A DNA stretch of 64,000 nucleotides, from the NCBI GenBank assembly GCA_001770955.1, contig MESL01000054.1, forward strand, positions 1 through 64,000, given 5' to 3'. Source of the DNA: Burkholderiales bacterium RIFCSPLOWO2_12_FULL_65_40 (GTDB taxonomy: Bacteria > Pseudomonadota > Gammaproteobacteria > Burkholderiales > Burkholderiaceae_C). The position numbers and the translations under genes were made by a program. Below the pieces are notes generated by a model, which was not told the DNA's origin, searched no databases, and worked only from the letters and a program-made list of their open reading frames with translations. Every line of letters starts with the position of its first letter. Within the stretch, counting starts at the first letter, position 1. Positions 37,816 to 48,116 of this stretch are shown piece by piece.

Positions 37816-38402
37816 GGCGCGAGCTTTCGCCAGGTCAGCACACAGGCCGCGCCGCCCACCACCAGCAGCAGGCCGTACAGCGGCACGCGCAGCCACACCA
37901 CGCCGACAAAGGTGAGCCCGGCAATGGCGGCGCACAGCCAGGGCCCCAGCGGGTGCGTGCGCAGCGCGGCCGCGAGCTTCAGGCCCATGCCGCCGATCAG
38001 TCCCGCCGCCACGGCCCCCATGCCGCGCAGCGCGCCCGCCATGGCCGGGTGGCTTGCCCACTGGGCATACACCAGCGCCACCGCCAGTGCAATGGCCAGC
38101 GGGAAGGACAGCATGCCCGCCAGCGCCGCAAATGCGCCGCGCAGGCCGAAATGCCGGTCGCCGATCATGATCGAGAGGTTCACCACGTTGGGTCCCGGCA
38201 TCACCTGGGCCACGGCCCAGTCTTCCAGGAACTCCTCGTTCGTCATCCAGCGCTTTTTCTCCACCAGTTCGCGCTGCACCACGGCCACCACGCCGCCAAA
38301 GCCCTGCAGGGCCAGCCAGGTGAAGGACCAGAACAGGTCCGCCGGGTTGCGGGGGCGGGCGGCGGTTTGCGCACTGTCGGGAAGCGGAAGATCGGATGCC
38401 AT
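37812..38402 (-). CDS. chrA: chromate transporter, short-chain CHR protein
   Basis: LFWSFTWLALQGFGGVVAVVQRELVEKKRWMTNEEFLEDWAVAQVMPGPNVVNLSIMIGDRHFG. Confidence 0.9.
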   Translation of the reverse strand: MASDLPLPDSAQTAARPRNPADLFWSFTWLALQGFGGVVAVVQRELVEKKRWMTNEEFLEDWAVAQVMPGPNVVNLSIMIGDRHFGLRGAFAALAGMLSFPLAIALAVALVYAQWASHPAMAGALRGMGAVAAGLIGGMGLKLAAALRTHPLGPWLCAAIAGLTFVGVVWLRVPLYGLLLVVGGAACVLTWRKLAP

Positions 38403-38413
38403 GACTGAGCAGG

Positions 38414-38468
38414 AAAAATGAACTTTTGGCGCATGAATAAAGCGCCAGCAGCTATTTTAATAATAGCG
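38414..38468 (-). repeat. two-hairpin AT-rich repeat, copy E
   Basis: TGGCGCATGAATAAAGCGCCAGCAGCTATTTTAATAATAGC: GGCGC/GCGCC and GCTATT/AATAGC stems in tandem. Confidence 0.8.
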
Positions 38469-38557
38469 CCGCAATTGAATGCTAAGTGCCCCAATGGTAC
38501 GCTTGCACGCTCATGCCAGCCGTGCTGGCGCCACTTCCCTGTTTGCAGGATTTCCCC

Positions 38558-39403
38558 ATGAAACTCATCCGCCATGGCCAGCCCGGTGCCGAACGCCCGG
38601 GCCTTGTCGATGCCCAGGGCGTTCTGCGCGACCTCTCCATGCTGCTGGCCGACATCGGCCCCGCGCAACTCTGTCCCCGCACATTGGCGGCACTGGCCGC
38701 GATCGATGCGGCACGCCTGCCCGCTGTCGAAGGCCAGCCGCGCCTGGGTTGCCCCGTGGGCGGCGTGGGAAAGATCGTCTGCGTGGGCCTGAACTACCGC
38801 GACCACGCGCTCGAAGCGGGCATGCAGTCGCCCGCCGAGCCGGTGCTGTTCATGAAGGCCGTCACCGCGCTGAGCGGCCCGAATGACCCGTTGCACATCC
38901 CGCCTGGCTCGCTCAAGACGGATTGGGAGGTGGAGCTGGGCATCGTCATCGGCACACGCGCCCGCCATGTGCAGGAAGCTGATGCGCTGCGCCATGTGGC
39001 GGGCTATGTGCTGGCCAACGATGTGTCCGAGCGGTCGTATCAGATCGAGCGTGGCGGCCAATGGGACAAGGGCAAGAGCTACGACAGCTTCGCGCCCATC
39101 GGCCCGTGGCTGGTGACGGCCGACGAAGTGCCTGACCCGCACGCCATCGACCTGTGGCTGGAGGTGAACGGCCGGCGCGTGCAGAACGGCAGCACGCGCA
39201 ACTTCATCTTCGGCGTGCCCACGGTGGTGGCCTACATCAGCCAGTTCATGACGCTCGAACCCGGCGACATCGTGCTCACTGGCACGCCTGCGGGCGTGGG
39301 CCTGGGGCAGAAGCCCTCGCCCTGGTTTCTGAAGTCCGGCGACCTGGTGCGCCTGGGCGGCACGGGCCTGGGCGAGCAGGTGCAGACCTGTGCTGGCGGT
39401 TGA
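38558..39403 (+). CDS. fumarylacetoacetate hydrolase family protein
   Basis: IVCVGLNYRDHALEAGMQSPAEPVLFMKAVTALSGPNDPLHIP ... GDIVLTGTPAGVGLGQKP. Confidence 0.93.
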   Translation: MKLIRHGQPGAERPGLVDAQGVLRDLSMLLADIGPAQLCPRTLAALAAIDAARLPAVEGQPRLGCPVGGVGKIVCVGLNYRDHALEAGMQSPAEPVLFMKAVTALSGPNDPLHIPPGSLKTDWEVELGIVIGTRARHVQEADALRHVAGYVLANDVSERSYQIERGGQWDKGKSYDSFAPIGPWLVTADEVPDPHAIDLWLEVNGRRVQNGSTRNFIFGVPTVVAYISQFMTLEPGDIVLTGTPAGVGLGQKPSPWFLKSGDLVRLGGTGLGEQVQTCAGG

Positions 39404-39409
39404 ACCGCC

Positions 39410-39697
39410 TTATTTGTCCAGCGCCCCGCGCAGTGCGTGGCCCGTATTGCGCCAGCCCGCCTTGTTCGCCAAAGGCACCTTGAAGATCTTGAGTGCTGCC
39501 TGCTTCTCGTGCTTCACCCGGAAGACCCTGAAACTGGCCTGCTCGTCGTAGTGCACGAAGCACCACAGCGCGTCGCCCTCGGCCTGCTGGGGGTAGTGGA
39601 CCTCGTGCCAGCACAGGTCGGCCTGGCTCTCGTAGGGCACCTCGAACACGGTCGCGTCGGCCTTGTTTTCGTACTTCACTTCCAGGATTTTTGCCAT
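39410..39697 (-). CDS. DUF6150-like small protein made of ~13-residue repeats
   Basis: MAKILEVKYENKADATVFEVPYESQADLCWHEVHYPQQAEGDALWCFVHYDEQASFRVFRVKHEKQAALKIFKVPLANKAGW. Confidence 0.75.
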   Translation of the reverse strand: MAKILEVKYENKADATVFEVPYESQADLCWHEVHYPQQAEGDALWCFVHYDEQASFRVFRVKHEKQAALKIFKVPLANKAGWRNTGHALRGALDK

Positions 39698-39772
39698 GGG
39701 TGTGTTTCTTTCCGGGGGCTGAAAGGGAGCTGCCGGCTGTGGGTCGGGCGGCGGCCATGGGCGAGGGTAGCC

Positions 39773-39799
39773 AAAAAAACGCCAGCCGGGCGGCTGGCG
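39773..39799 (-). terminator. Rho-independent terminator downstream of the 39851-40468 gene
   Basis: Minus-strand read CGCCAGCC-GCCC-GGCTGGCG followed by TTTTTTT. Confidence 0.8.
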
Positions 39800-39850
39800 C
39801 GGGCTGGCGAAACAACTCGATACCTTGAAGTGACCCACGGTGCATTTACT

Positions 39851-40468
39851 TCACTCCACCTGCACCGCCTCCACAAATACCAACTCGCACGAATCGGCCC
39901 CAGAATCGGTGCGCGACAGCGAACTTGTCCAGCGCCAGCCGCTGGGGTGCGTGGCCTCCACCAGCAGGCCGCGCAGGCGGATGAACTCGCCCCCGCGCAC
40001 CTTGCGCAGCGCGCGCTCCACCGTTGCGTTGGCAGGAATCAGGTGCATGTTGGCTGACGATTGCACGATCTCCGGCACCGGAATAGGCGGCTGGTCGCGC
40101 CATGAATAGAAGTACCAGCGCCGCCCCTGCGAGATGTTCAGGCGCTCGAAGACCGCCGGGTCGGCCATGCGCTGCCAGCCCAGGGCCAGGTCGAGAGGCG
40201 ACAGATCCGATTCCATGCCCAGGTAGTAGTCTTCCCGTCGCAGCACCCGGGCCTGCAGGCCCAGCCGGGCCAGCGGCCTGAGGGTGAACCCCTTGAAGGC
40301 AAAAGCAGGTTCGGTGGCGGGCGTCTGCTCCGGGCTCTGGCTTTGCACCTGCTGCGCCAGGGTGGGGCCCTGTACTTCGGGTGTGCCCACGCGGGTGCGC
40401 ACCGCCTCCACGGCAAAAAACGCCGCGATCAGTACGGCGCTGAATTTGAGGGCGGTCAGGGGCGACAT
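39851..40468 (-). CDS. hypothetical protein with N-terminal membrane anchor
   Basis: MSPLTALKFSAVLIAAFFAVEAVRTRVGTPEVQ...; followed by a terminator. Confidence 0.65.
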   Translation of the reverse strand: MSPLTALKFSAVLIAAFFAVEAVRTRVGTPEVQGPTLAQQVQSQSPEQTPATEPAFAFKGFTLRPLARLGLQARVLRREDYYLGMESDLSPLDLALGWQRMADPAVFERLNISQGRRWYFYSWRDQPPIPVPEIVQSSANMHLIPANATVERALRKVRGGEFIRLRGLLVEATHPSGWRWTSSLSRTDSGADSCELVFVEAVQVE

Positions 40469-40562
40469 GGGGCGGTGAGCGCAGGGGCTGGCCGGGCATT
40501 GTGCCCGCACGGCGGGCGCCGGGGTTCATACTCTGCGTATTGCTCACCCCACCGGGATCGCC

Positions 40563-41270
40563 ATGTCATACGCCACACGCCGCCTGCACCTTGAACGTCA
40601 CCGCACGGATCGCATTGGCTGGCTGCGCGCTGCCGTGCTGGGGGCCAACGACGGCATCGTCTCCACCGCCAGTCTGGTGGTGGGCGTGGCGGCGGCGCAG
40701 GCCAGCCCCTCCACCATCGTGATGACGGCCGTGGCCGGGCTGGTGGCCGGTGCCATGTCGATGGCGGCGGGGGAATACGTGTCGGTGCACTCGCAGGCCG
40801 ATACCGAAAAAGCCGACCTGGAGCGCGAGCGCCACGAACTGGCAACCGACCCCCTGGCTGAAGAACACGAACTGGCCGGCATCTACGTGGGCCGCGGCCT
40901 CGCCCCTGGCCTGGCACAACAGGTGGCCCAGCAGTTGATGGCGCACGACGCTCTGGGCGCCCATGCGCGCGACGAGTTGGAAATCTCCGGCACCATGACC
41001 GCCCGCCCGGTGCAGGCCGCATTGACGTCGGCCGCCGCCTTTGCCGGTGGTGCCGCCTTGCCCCTGCTGGTGGCCGCCGTAGCGCCCGCCAGTAGTCTGC
41101 TCTATTGGGTGGCCGGCACGGCGTTGGTGTTTCTGGCCTTGCTGGGCGGCGTGGCCGCGCGTACCGGCGGGGCGGGCGTGCTGGTGGGCGCCTGGCGCGT
41201 CACCTTCTGGGGCGCGTTGGCCATGGCCATCACGGCGGGCGTGGGGGCGCTATTCGGTGCGCCGGTCTGA
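40563..41270 (+). CDS. VIT1/CCC1 family membrane transporter
   Basis: RTDRIGWLRAAVLGANDGIVSTASLVVGVAAA ... AGAMSMAAGEYVSVHSQADTEKADLERE. Confidence 0.94.
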   Translation: MSYATRRLHLERHRTDRIGWLRAAVLGANDGIVSTASLVVGVAAAQASPSTIVMTAVAGLVAGAMSMAAGEYVSVHSQADTEKADLERERHELATDPLAEEHELAGIYVGRGLAPGLAQQVAQQLMAHDALGAHARDELEISGTMTARPVQAALTSAAAFAGGAALPLLVAAVAPASSLLYWVAGTALVFLALLGGVAARTGGAGVLVGAWRVTFWGALAMAITAGVGALFGAPV

Positions 41271-41529
41271 CAAAACCACCTGACCACGCCCCCAGGCGAC
41301 CGCGGCATGCCCCGTTGCACCGCGCGAAGCGGTCGCTTGATCGTCGCAAGCAGGGGGGGCTTTCCCCACTAGCGATATTTGCTGACACCGATCCCATCCA
41401 TTGCCCCGCAGACCACGTGTCGCGCTGGCCTCATGGTCGGGAGATGTTGCTGCATTCCAAAACTTCCCCGACACCCTGTATGGACACGCATGCGGTGGTG
41501 GCCTCGTCGATGCCCCATGCGTTGCACCC

Positions 41530-42858
41530 ATGAGCGATACGCTGCTTTTTAACCTCGGGTTCGCCCTGGTCGGCCTGCTGCTGATCGTGATGACGCTGAG
41601 CAGTTCACTCATCTCGCGTGTGCCCTTCAGCTCGGCGATTTTGTATCTTGCCGTGGGCGTGGGCATTGGCCCCTGGGGGCTGGGCCTGCTGGTGCTGGAC
41701 CCTGTGGATGACGCGCACCTGATCGAGCGCCTGACCGAGATGGCCGTGCTCATTTCACTGTTCAGTGTGGGCCTCAAGCTTGATCTCCCGCTGCGCGACC
41801 GGCGCTGGCGCATTCCGGTGCAGCTCGCTTCGGTGTCGATGGTGATCACTGTGGGCGCGATCACGGCCGTGGGGGTGTGGTGGCTGAACTTGCCGCTGGG
41901 CGCTGCGGTGCTGCTGGGGGCCATTTTGGCGCCTACCGACCCGGTGCTGGCGTCCGACGTGCAGGTGGCTGACCCGCAAGACCGCGACCGCCTGCGTTTT
42001 GGGCTTACCGGGGAGGGGGGCTTGAACGATGGCACGGCGTTTCCGTTCGTGATGCTCGGACTGGGGCTGTTTTCGCTGCACGACCTGGGCGAGTGGGGCT
42101 GGCGCTGGTGGGCTGTGGATGTGGTGTGGGCCGTGGTGGGGGGTGTGGCCATTGGCTTCCTGCTCGGCGCACTGGTGGGGCGCTTCATCCTGTACCTGCG
42201 TACCCGCCACCGCGAGGCCCTGGGCCCGGACGAGTTCATGGTGCTGGGACTCATTGCATTGGCCTATGGGGTGGCCCTGCTGTGCCACACCTATGGTTTC
42301 CTGGCTGTTTTTGCCGCCGGGCTGGCACTGCGCCGTGTGGCTGCGCAGCCCGCAGCGCCTGGCGCCACCACACAAGCCGCTGAAGCAGGTGAGGGCGGCA
42401 CCGCCGACGGTTTGGAAGCCGATCATTCGCCCGGGCATCTGATGCATGCCGTCGAACGCTTCAACGCCCAACTGGAGCGGATCGCCGAGGTGGCAGTGGT
42501 GCTGGTGGTGGGCGCGCTGCTCACGGAGGTCGACTTTGGCACCGAGGTGCTGTGGTTTGTGCCCGTGCTGCTGCTGGTGGTCAGGCCCCTGGCGGTTTAC
42601 GTGGGGCTGGTGGGTGCCAAGGTGGAGCGCTCCCAGCGTCGCCTCATTGCGTGGTTTGGGATTCGCGGCATCGGCTCCATCTACTACCTGATGTACGCCA
42701 TCACCCACGACCTGCACCCGGTGATTGCGCAGCGCCTGCTGGCCATCACGCTGGCCGTGGTGGTGGCGTCGGTGCTACTGCACGGCGTGTCGGTGACGCC
42801 GTTGATGCGGCGCTATGAACGGCGCAAGCTGGACCGCCACAGCAAGCCCGACCAATAG
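41530..42858 (+). CDS. NhaP-type Na+/H+ (CPA1) antiporter
   Basis: LGAILAPTDPVLASDVQVADPQDRDRLRFGLTGEGGLNDGTAFPFVMLGL. Confidence 0.9.
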   Translation: MSDTLLFNLGFALVGLLLIVMTLSSSLISRVPFSSAILYLAVGVGIGPWGLGLLVLDPVDDAHLIERLTEMAVLISLFSVGLKLDLPLRDRRWRIPVQLASVSMVITVGAITAVGVWWLNLPLGAAVLLGAILAPTDPVLASDVQVADPQDRDRLRFGLTGEGGLNDGTAFPFVMLGLGLFSLHDLGEWGWRWWAVDVVWAVVGGVAIGFLLGALVGRFILYLRTRHREALGPDEFMVLGLIALAYGVALLCHTYGFLAVFAAGLALRRVAAQPAAPGATTQAAEAGEGGTADGLEADHSPGHLMHAVERFNAQLERIAEVAVVLVVGALLTEVDFGTEVLWFVPVLLLVVRPLAVYVGLVGAKVERSQRRLIAWFGIRGIGSIYYLMYAITHDLHPVIAQRLLAITLAVVVASVLLHGVSVTPLMRRYERRKLDRHSKPDQ

Positions 42859-42913
42859 GTTGGCGACAGGGCCGCGCACCACCAAAAAAGCGGGATTTTC
42901 TGCCGCCCAAACA

Positions 42914-43999
42914 CTACGCCAGAACGACCTGGTTTCGCCCTGCGGCTTTGGCGGCGTACAGCGCGGCGTCGGCCCGGGCGTACAGGCCGCCAGCGTCTTC
43001 CTTCTCCTGCAGCGTTGCCACACCCAGGCTGATGGTTGTCGGGTGCCCCAGCCAGTTGGCTTGTGCCACCGCGATGCGCATGCGCTCGGCCACTTCCAGG
43101 GCACCCTGGGCATCGGTGTTCGGCAGAATCACGGCAAACTCCTCGCCGCCCACGCGGGCAACGACGTCGATGACCCGGGCACAGCCGCTGAGCAACCGGG
43201 CGATCGCCAGCAGCACCTTGTCGCCCGCCTCGTGGCCAAGGCTGTCGTTGATGCGCTTGAAATGGTCCACGTCCAGCATGAGCAGGCTCAGCGGGGCATC
43301 TCGGCGGTCCACAATGGCCAGTTCGAGTTGCAGGCTGTGGTCGAACGCCCGCCGGTTGCGCAGCCCGGTCAGGGCGTCGGTGGTTGCCAGCTCGCTCAGT
43401 GCCCGGTTGAGTTCATCGACCTTTTGCAGCTGCGCCAGCAACTGCTGGTTGAGCGCATCGGCATCGCGCAAGGCCTTGCGCAGCCGGATTTCGCGCAGGG
43501 CCGAGTGGGCCAGCTCCACAAGAACCTTGATGTCCTGCTCGGTCCACTGTTTGGGCTTGAAATCCACCGCGCAGAAACTCCCCAGCACTTCTCCGTCTTC
43601 GGTGCGCAGCGGAATGCCTGCATAGGCCCGCACCCCCAGCGACCCGACCGTGGGAACGTCCCGGAACACCGGAAGCTGCGTCACGTCCTCCAGGATCAGC
43701 GCCTCTCCGGACGCCAGGGCATAGTGGCAGAACGTGCGCCCCTTCAGCTCGCGCGTGCTGCGCAAAGGCTCGCCCATGCCATAGGCGCTCTTGTAGAAAT
43801 CGCGGTGGGCATCCACCAGCGACACGAAAGTGACGGGCGCCCCGGTGAGCTTGGCCGCCAGACGGGTCAGCCGGTCAAAACTCTCTTCGGTGGGGGTGTT
43901 CAGCAAGCCGGTGTCGCGCACCGCTGCCAGACGCTGGGGGTCGCTGAGCGCGGCCTGAATCTGGGCTTCATCGGCAGGCTTCGGGGGCATGGAAGTCAT
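42914..43999 (-). CDS. GAF-GGDEF diguanylate cyclase
   Basis: GAF-like region with FCHYALASGEALILEDVTQLPVF; ARVGGEEFAVILPNTD. Confidence 0.92.
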   Translation of the reverse strand: MTSMPPKPADEAQIQAALSDPQRLAAVRDTGLLNTPTEESFDRLTRLAAKLTGAPVTFVSLVDAHRDFYKSAYGMGEPLRSTRELKGRTFCHYALASGEALILEDVTQLPVFRDVPTVGSLGVRAYAGIPLRTEDGEVLGSFCAVDFKPKQWTEQDIKVLVELAHSALREIRLRKALRDADALNQQLLAQLQKVDELNRALSELATTDALTGLRNRRAFDHSLQLELAIVDRRDAPLSLLMLDVDHFKRINDSLGHEAGDKVLLAIARLLSGCARVIDVVARVGGEEFAVILPNTDAQGALEVAERMRIAVAQANWLGHPTTISLGVATLQEKEDAGGLYARADAALYAAKAAGRNQVVLA

Positions 44000-44078
44000 G
44001 GGCCATGGTAGCAAGTTCACGCAGAAAACGCCGGGGTGGGGCCTTGCCCGGCACCGCCGCCACCCCGGCCCAGGGGCA

Positions 44079-47000
44079 TCAGCCGCGCCAGGCCACTTCG
44101 CCCCCGGTGGGCACCGCCTGCGCCCGGCCCAGCGCCTCCAGCGTTTGCAGCAGCGTGGGCAGGCCCTTTTTCCAGGGGCCACGGCCCTTGAAGCGCGATT
44201 CGATGGACGGCAGAGTGAGCGGCGCAGGGCTGGCGGCCAGCACGGCGGCCACGGCGCGCACCTGCTCGGGCAGGGTGGCGGGCCAGGGGTGCTGCTGGGG
44301 TTTGGAGTGCTCTGGTTTTGATAGCGGATTTTCACTATCCAAATCGGCCTCTGGCGCTTTCTCATCTTGCGGTAGCAGCTCCTGTTTTTGCAGTAAATTT
44401 TGCGGATTTTGAAAGTCCGGCCGCAGCCAGCGCACGCGGCCCTGGGCTTCTTCTGCGGCGCGCCGGGTGTTGAGCTGCACCAGGTGGGCCAGGATGTCGT
44501 CGGTGCTGGCACCGGCGGGCAAGCCGTAGGCCGCCAGCACGGCCGCATCCAGCTCATCATGCAGCTCGCGCAGCACGCCCACCAGGCCCTGGGTGTGCTG
44601 GGTTTTCTCTTTGGCCGTGAGCGCGCGGCCTTCGCGCAGGGCGGCGAGCACGTTGTAGATGCCGGTGAGGGTGAGGCCGGTGTTGCCGGATTCGGGCGCC
44701 AGCACGCGCTTGCGGTGCTGGTCGATTTGCTCGGCGAGGTGGGCAATGCGTTCGCGGAGCTGCGGGTTCAGGCCGGTGTCTTCGTCGGGGAAGGGGAAAG
44801 TTTCGAAGCAGCGGGATTTGCTATAGACCGGGTCGTTGCCGACCCCTAAATTTCCGCCTGTAGCCAGAGCCCAAGTTACATGCAGCGTGCTTGAGAGGAT
44901 GCCGAGATGAAGTGCCTCGGTTGAGGCAACAACGACCAATTTGTGTTCGGGTCTGCTCTTGCCGTCAATGAACGAAAAAACCCGGTGTTTGGCTGTCTCA
45001 ACGGTCACGATCAAACGCGAAAGCCCTTTCGAGGCTTCACGTAGTTGCTCGTTGCTGCGGCGAAAGAGCCACCAGTTCGCGCGTACCTTTGGGTCAGCAT
45101 TAATCTGGCGTTCAGGCCAAACAGTGTCATGCAACCTTTGCCAAATTTGTGGTGCGTCGGCGCGCAGCGCTTCTGCCGTAGTGCCGTGCACGTCGATGAC
45201 CGAGTAACCGCGAGGAGTGGCGGTGATGTCCTTACCGTTGAAAAGCGGAAATATCCAAGGTACGCACTCGGCGTGCTGGCGAAGTGCCTCGGCTTCTTCG
45301 CCGGTAAGCACAAAACCGCGTCCGCCCAAGAGGTAGCCTGTGTTGGAAATTCGCTGGTTTGCTTGCAAAGGGCCAGCAGCAGCCACGTTGGCTCCTACCT
45401 TGAGATCGGCGTGAATCAGGCCCGTTGTGCTGCGCAGAGTGACGGTTACTTCTCCATGTTCGCCAGACTGCTCGGAAATGACGTGATTCAATACACCTTG
45501 ACCTTCGCCCGGTGCCAAGACGGTCATAGCAATACGTACGGCGGCACCGTTGGCGCTGTCCACCCAAGGGTGGTCGGGAATCGCCATTTCCAGGTGCGTG
45601 CCTTTGTCCAGCGCTGCCTGCACCACGCGGCGGTTGAAAACCATAGTCAGGCTGTTGGTGGTGATCAACCCCATGCGCCGCGTGTGGCCTGCAGCCACTT
45701 GCGCGGCTGCGTGGTGCCACCAGAACATCACAAAGTCGGCGCTTTCCGGAATCTCGGGCCACGCGCCGCGCAGGGCTTGCACGTAGCCGTCGCCCAGCGC
45801 ATCGCGCATCCGCAGTTTTCCAATAAACGGCGGGTTCCCCACAATGAAATCCGCCTGCGGCCACTGCGCCTGCCGGGCGCCCACGTAGCGCCATTGCGGC
45901 ACCTGGGCGGCTTCGTCGGGCACCTGTTCGCCGGTGACAGGGTGGGTTTTGAACGTGGTGCCGTCCCAGCGGCTGAGCAGCTGGCCGTTGGCGTCGTAAG
46001 CCACTTCCTGCGCGTCCCAGGCCAGCACGGCGTCGCGGCATTCGATGTTGCCGTAGTTGTGCACCACGGGCTCGGCCACGCTGGCGGCGCCCCGTGTGCG
46101 GATGTGCCACTGCAGGTAGCCAATCCACAGCACCAGCTCGGCCAGGGCGGCGGCGCGTTCGTTCAGCTCGATGCCGCGCAGTTGCTGCAGGGTGACGGTT
46201 TCGCCTTCAAAGCCCAGCTGGTCTTGCGTGTGCCCTAGTTCTTCGAGCTGGTTGACGACTTCGCCCTCCAGGCGCTTCAAATGCTCCAGCGTCACATACA
46301 AGAAGTTGGCGCTGCCACAGGCCGGGTCGAGCACGCGGGTGGTGCACAACTGGTGGTGGAATTTTTTGACCTCGGCGCGGGCGTCCTGCAGTTTGGCTTC
46401 TGCCGCTTTGCCCTCCAGCGCGGCGGCCTCATGCGCCAGCACCAGGGCGGCGGCCTGGGCGTTGGCCCAGTCTGCGCGCAGGGGTTCGATGACGGTGGGC
46501 AGCACCAGGCGTTCGACATAGGCGCGGGGCGTGTAGTGCGCGCCCAGGGCGTGGCGCTCGGCGGGGTCGAGCGCGCGCTCCAGCAGGGTGCCGAAGATGG
46601 CGGGTTCGACCTCGCGCCAGTTGGACTTGGCGGCGGCAATCAGCAAATCCACCTGCTCGGGCGTGAGCAGCAGGCTGTAGCCGTCTTGCCCCGCGCCTTT
46701 GAACAGCTTGCCGTTGAAGTGCAGCACGGGCTTGGCAAGGGCCGCGCTAAAGCCGCCCCGGTCCATGTCGGCCCACAAAATGCGCAGCATGTGCTGCAGC
46801 GTGGCGGGGTCGTCGCGGTGGGTTTGCAGCAGGCCCAGAAAGGCGCCTTTGGGCAGCAGCTCCACGTCTTCGGCAAACATGGAAAACAGGCAGCGGGTGA
46901 GGTAAGCTGCTACGGTTTCAGGAGCTATTGGCGCTTGACTGGTAAGCGTTTGAGGCTGATTTTGCTTGCTATTTGCGCTGCCCCCGTTTTCGAGCGACTG

Positions 47001-47651
47001 CGACAGCCGCGCCAGCAGCGCGGCCACGTCGCGCGTGACCTGGGCGCTGATGCGGGCGGGGTTGAGGCTTTCGGGGTCGCTCCAGATGCGGCGCAGGCGC
47101 TCTTGCACCTCGGGCCGGGCCAGGTCGGCGAGTTGCAGGCGGTGGCTGCGCGGGTCGGGGTAGGGGGTGTAGGTGCCGCCGCTGCGGCTGAATTCGGCAT
47201 ACACCTCAATCACAGTGCCTACGTCCACCACCAGCACAAAGGGCGGGCGGCCCTCTTGCGCGGGCAGGGCGCGGGCGTAGGCCTCGCCCTGGCTGCGGGC
47301 GCGCAGCAGGCCGTCGTCAAAGCCCTTGGTGTGGCTGCCGGCCTTTAGCTTTTTGGCCTCCAGCACAAAGTGGCCGCGCCGGTAGCAGTCAATGCGCCCG
47401 GCGCTGGCACTGCCGTCGCCATGCGTGAAGGTGACGGGGCGCTCGAACATGTAGCTTTGCTCGGGCGTGGGGTGGGGCTTGTCCACGCCGAGCAGCTGGC
47501 ACAGGTCCATCACAAAGCTTTGCGCGGTGGCCAGCTCGCTGGCGGTGGTGCCGCTCCAGCGCTGGATGAAGGCGTGGGTGGCGGTGGCGGCGGCGGCGGC
47601 GGCGTGGTCGGCGGGCGCTTGGGTGCCTGTGGCGGTGTGGTTGTCTCCCAT
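44079..47651 (-). CDS. MmeI-like (Type IIL) fused restriction endonuclease-DNA adenine methyltransferase
   Basis: 1190 aa; N-terminal D-x9-ExK ([13 protein letters not shown]); methyltransferase motif [26 protein letters not shown]; motif [14 protein letters not shown]-terminal specificity region. Confidence 0.85.
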   Translation of the reverse strand: MGDNHTATGTQAPADHAAAAAATATHAFIQRWSGTTASELATAQSFVMDLCQLLGVDKPHPTPEQSYMFERPVTFTHGDGSASAGRIDCYRRGHFVLEAKKLKAGSHTKGFDDGLLRARSQGEAYARALPAQEGRPPFVLVVDVGTVIEVYAEFSRSGGTYTPYPDPRSHRLQLADLARPEVQERLRRIWSDPESLNPARISAQVTRDVAALLARLSQSLENGGSANSKQNQPQTLTSQAPIAPETVAAYLTRCLFSMFAEDVELLPKGAFLGLLQTHRDDPATLQHMLRILWADMDRGGFSAALAKPVLHFNGKLFKGAGQDGYSLLLTPEQVDLLIAAAKSNWREVEPAIFGTLLERALDPAERHALGAHYTPRAYVERLVLPTVIEPLRADWANAQAAALVLAHEAAALEGKAAEAKLQDARAEVKKFHHQLCTTRVLDPACGSANFLYVTLEHLKRLEGEVVNQLEELGHTQDQLGFEGETVTLQQLRGIELNERAAALAELVLWIGYLQWHIRTRGAASVAEPVVHNYGNIECRDAVLAWDAQEVAYDANGQLLSRWDGTTFKTHPVTGEQVPDEAAQVPQWRYVGARQAQWPQADFIVGNPPFIGKLRMRDALGDGYVQALRGAWPEIPESADFVMFWWHHAAAQVAAGHTRRMGLITTNSLTMVFNRRVVQAALDKGTHLEMAIPDHPWVDSANGAAVRIAMTVLAPGEGQGVLNHVISEQSGEHGEVTVTLRSTTGLIHADLKVGANVAAAGPLQANQRISNTGYLLGGRGFVLTGEEAEALRQHAECVPWIFPLFNGKDITATPRGYSVIDVHGTTAEALRADAPQIWQRLHDTVWPERQINADPKVRANWWLFRRSNEQLREASKGLSRLIVTVETAKHRVFSFIDGKSRPEHKLVVVASTEALHLGILSSTLHVTWALATGGNLGVGNDPVYSKSRCFETFPFPDEDTGLNPQLRERIAHLAEQIDQHRKRVLAPESGNTGLTLTGIYNVLAALREGRALTAKEKTQHTQGLVGVLRELHDELDAAVLAAYGLPAGASTDDILAHLVQLNTRRAAEEAQGRVRWLRPDFQNPQNLLQKQELLPQDEKAPEADLDSENPLSKPEHSKPQQHPWPATLPEQVRAVAAVLAASPAPLTLPSIESRFKGRGPWKKGLPTLLQTLEALGRAQAVPTGGEVAWRG
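44316..44400 (-). repeat. two-hairpin AT-rich repeat, copy F, inside the MmeI-like gene (sense)
   Basis: Reverse complement CTGCAAAAACAGGAGCTGCTACCGCAAGATGAGAAAGCGCCAGAGGCCGATTTGGATAG. Confidence 0.65.
46905..46965 (+). repeat. two-hairpin AT-rich repeat, copy G, inside the MmeI-like gene (antisense)
   Basis: AGCTGCTACGGTTTCAGGAGCTATTGGCGCTTGACTGGTAAGCGTTTGAGGCTGATTTTG. Confidence 0.85.
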
Positions 47652-47836
47652 GCGGGAGATGATAGCGGGGGGTGTCAGTGCCGCCGCTTCATCCCCGCGC
47701 CGCGCAGTGGAGGCCTCTGCTTACTCACCCAGGTGTCAGGGATTCGGTGCGATGGCTGCACGGTTGCGCTGTCTACGCCCATCTACTTGCGGCTTGCCGT
47801 GTTTTCTTCTTTCAAAGTCGGGTTGAAGCGGGCGTT

Positions 47837-48052
47837 TCAGGCGAAGGTATTGACCTGCGTCCCCAGCGTGCCCGAGGTGGCCAGCTGGGGCTGGGGCACG
47901 GATTGCGCCATGGCGTCGATCATGATCGTGGCGGTGGCTTCCTGCATGTCCAGCGCCTTTTTCAGCATGGTGATGTGGACCGCGTCGGACGTTTTGGCGC
48001 TGGCCAGCGAGGTGGCGGTGCTGACAATGCTGTTGGCGAGGGAAACGTCCAT
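47837..48052 (-). CDS. YjfB-family putative motility protein
   Basis: 71 aa MDVSLANSIVSTATSLASAKTSDAVHITMLKKALDMQEATATIMIDAMAQSVPQPQLATSGTLGTQVNTFA. Confidence 0.8.
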   Translation of the reverse strand: MDVSLANSIVSTATSLASAKTSDAVHITMLKKALDMQEATATIMIDAMAQSVPQPQLATSGTLGTQVNTFA

Positions 48053-48116
48053 GGCGAAGCTCCAGACAGGGAATACCGTGTTATCGGCTGGCCCCGCTGT
48101 TTCTGAAGCTGTTTGT

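Noticed and set aside
37222-38402. Two adjacent chrA ORFs as a frameshifted single long gene
   Set aside because: Each half has its own start and the 4-nt overlap (TGA/ATG) is typical of short-chain CHR pairs, a known natural arrangement.
41297-41340. GCGACCGC…GCGGTCGC inverted repeat after the VIT1-like gene
   Set aside because: Weak 8-bp stem without a T-run in a GC-rich intergenic region; could be chance.
47575-47620. GGC/GCC trinucleotide run near the start of the MmeI-like gene as a phase-variation tract
   Set aside because: A triplet repeat would not shift frame, the run is short, and it encodes a plausible Ala stretch ([10 protein letters not shown]).
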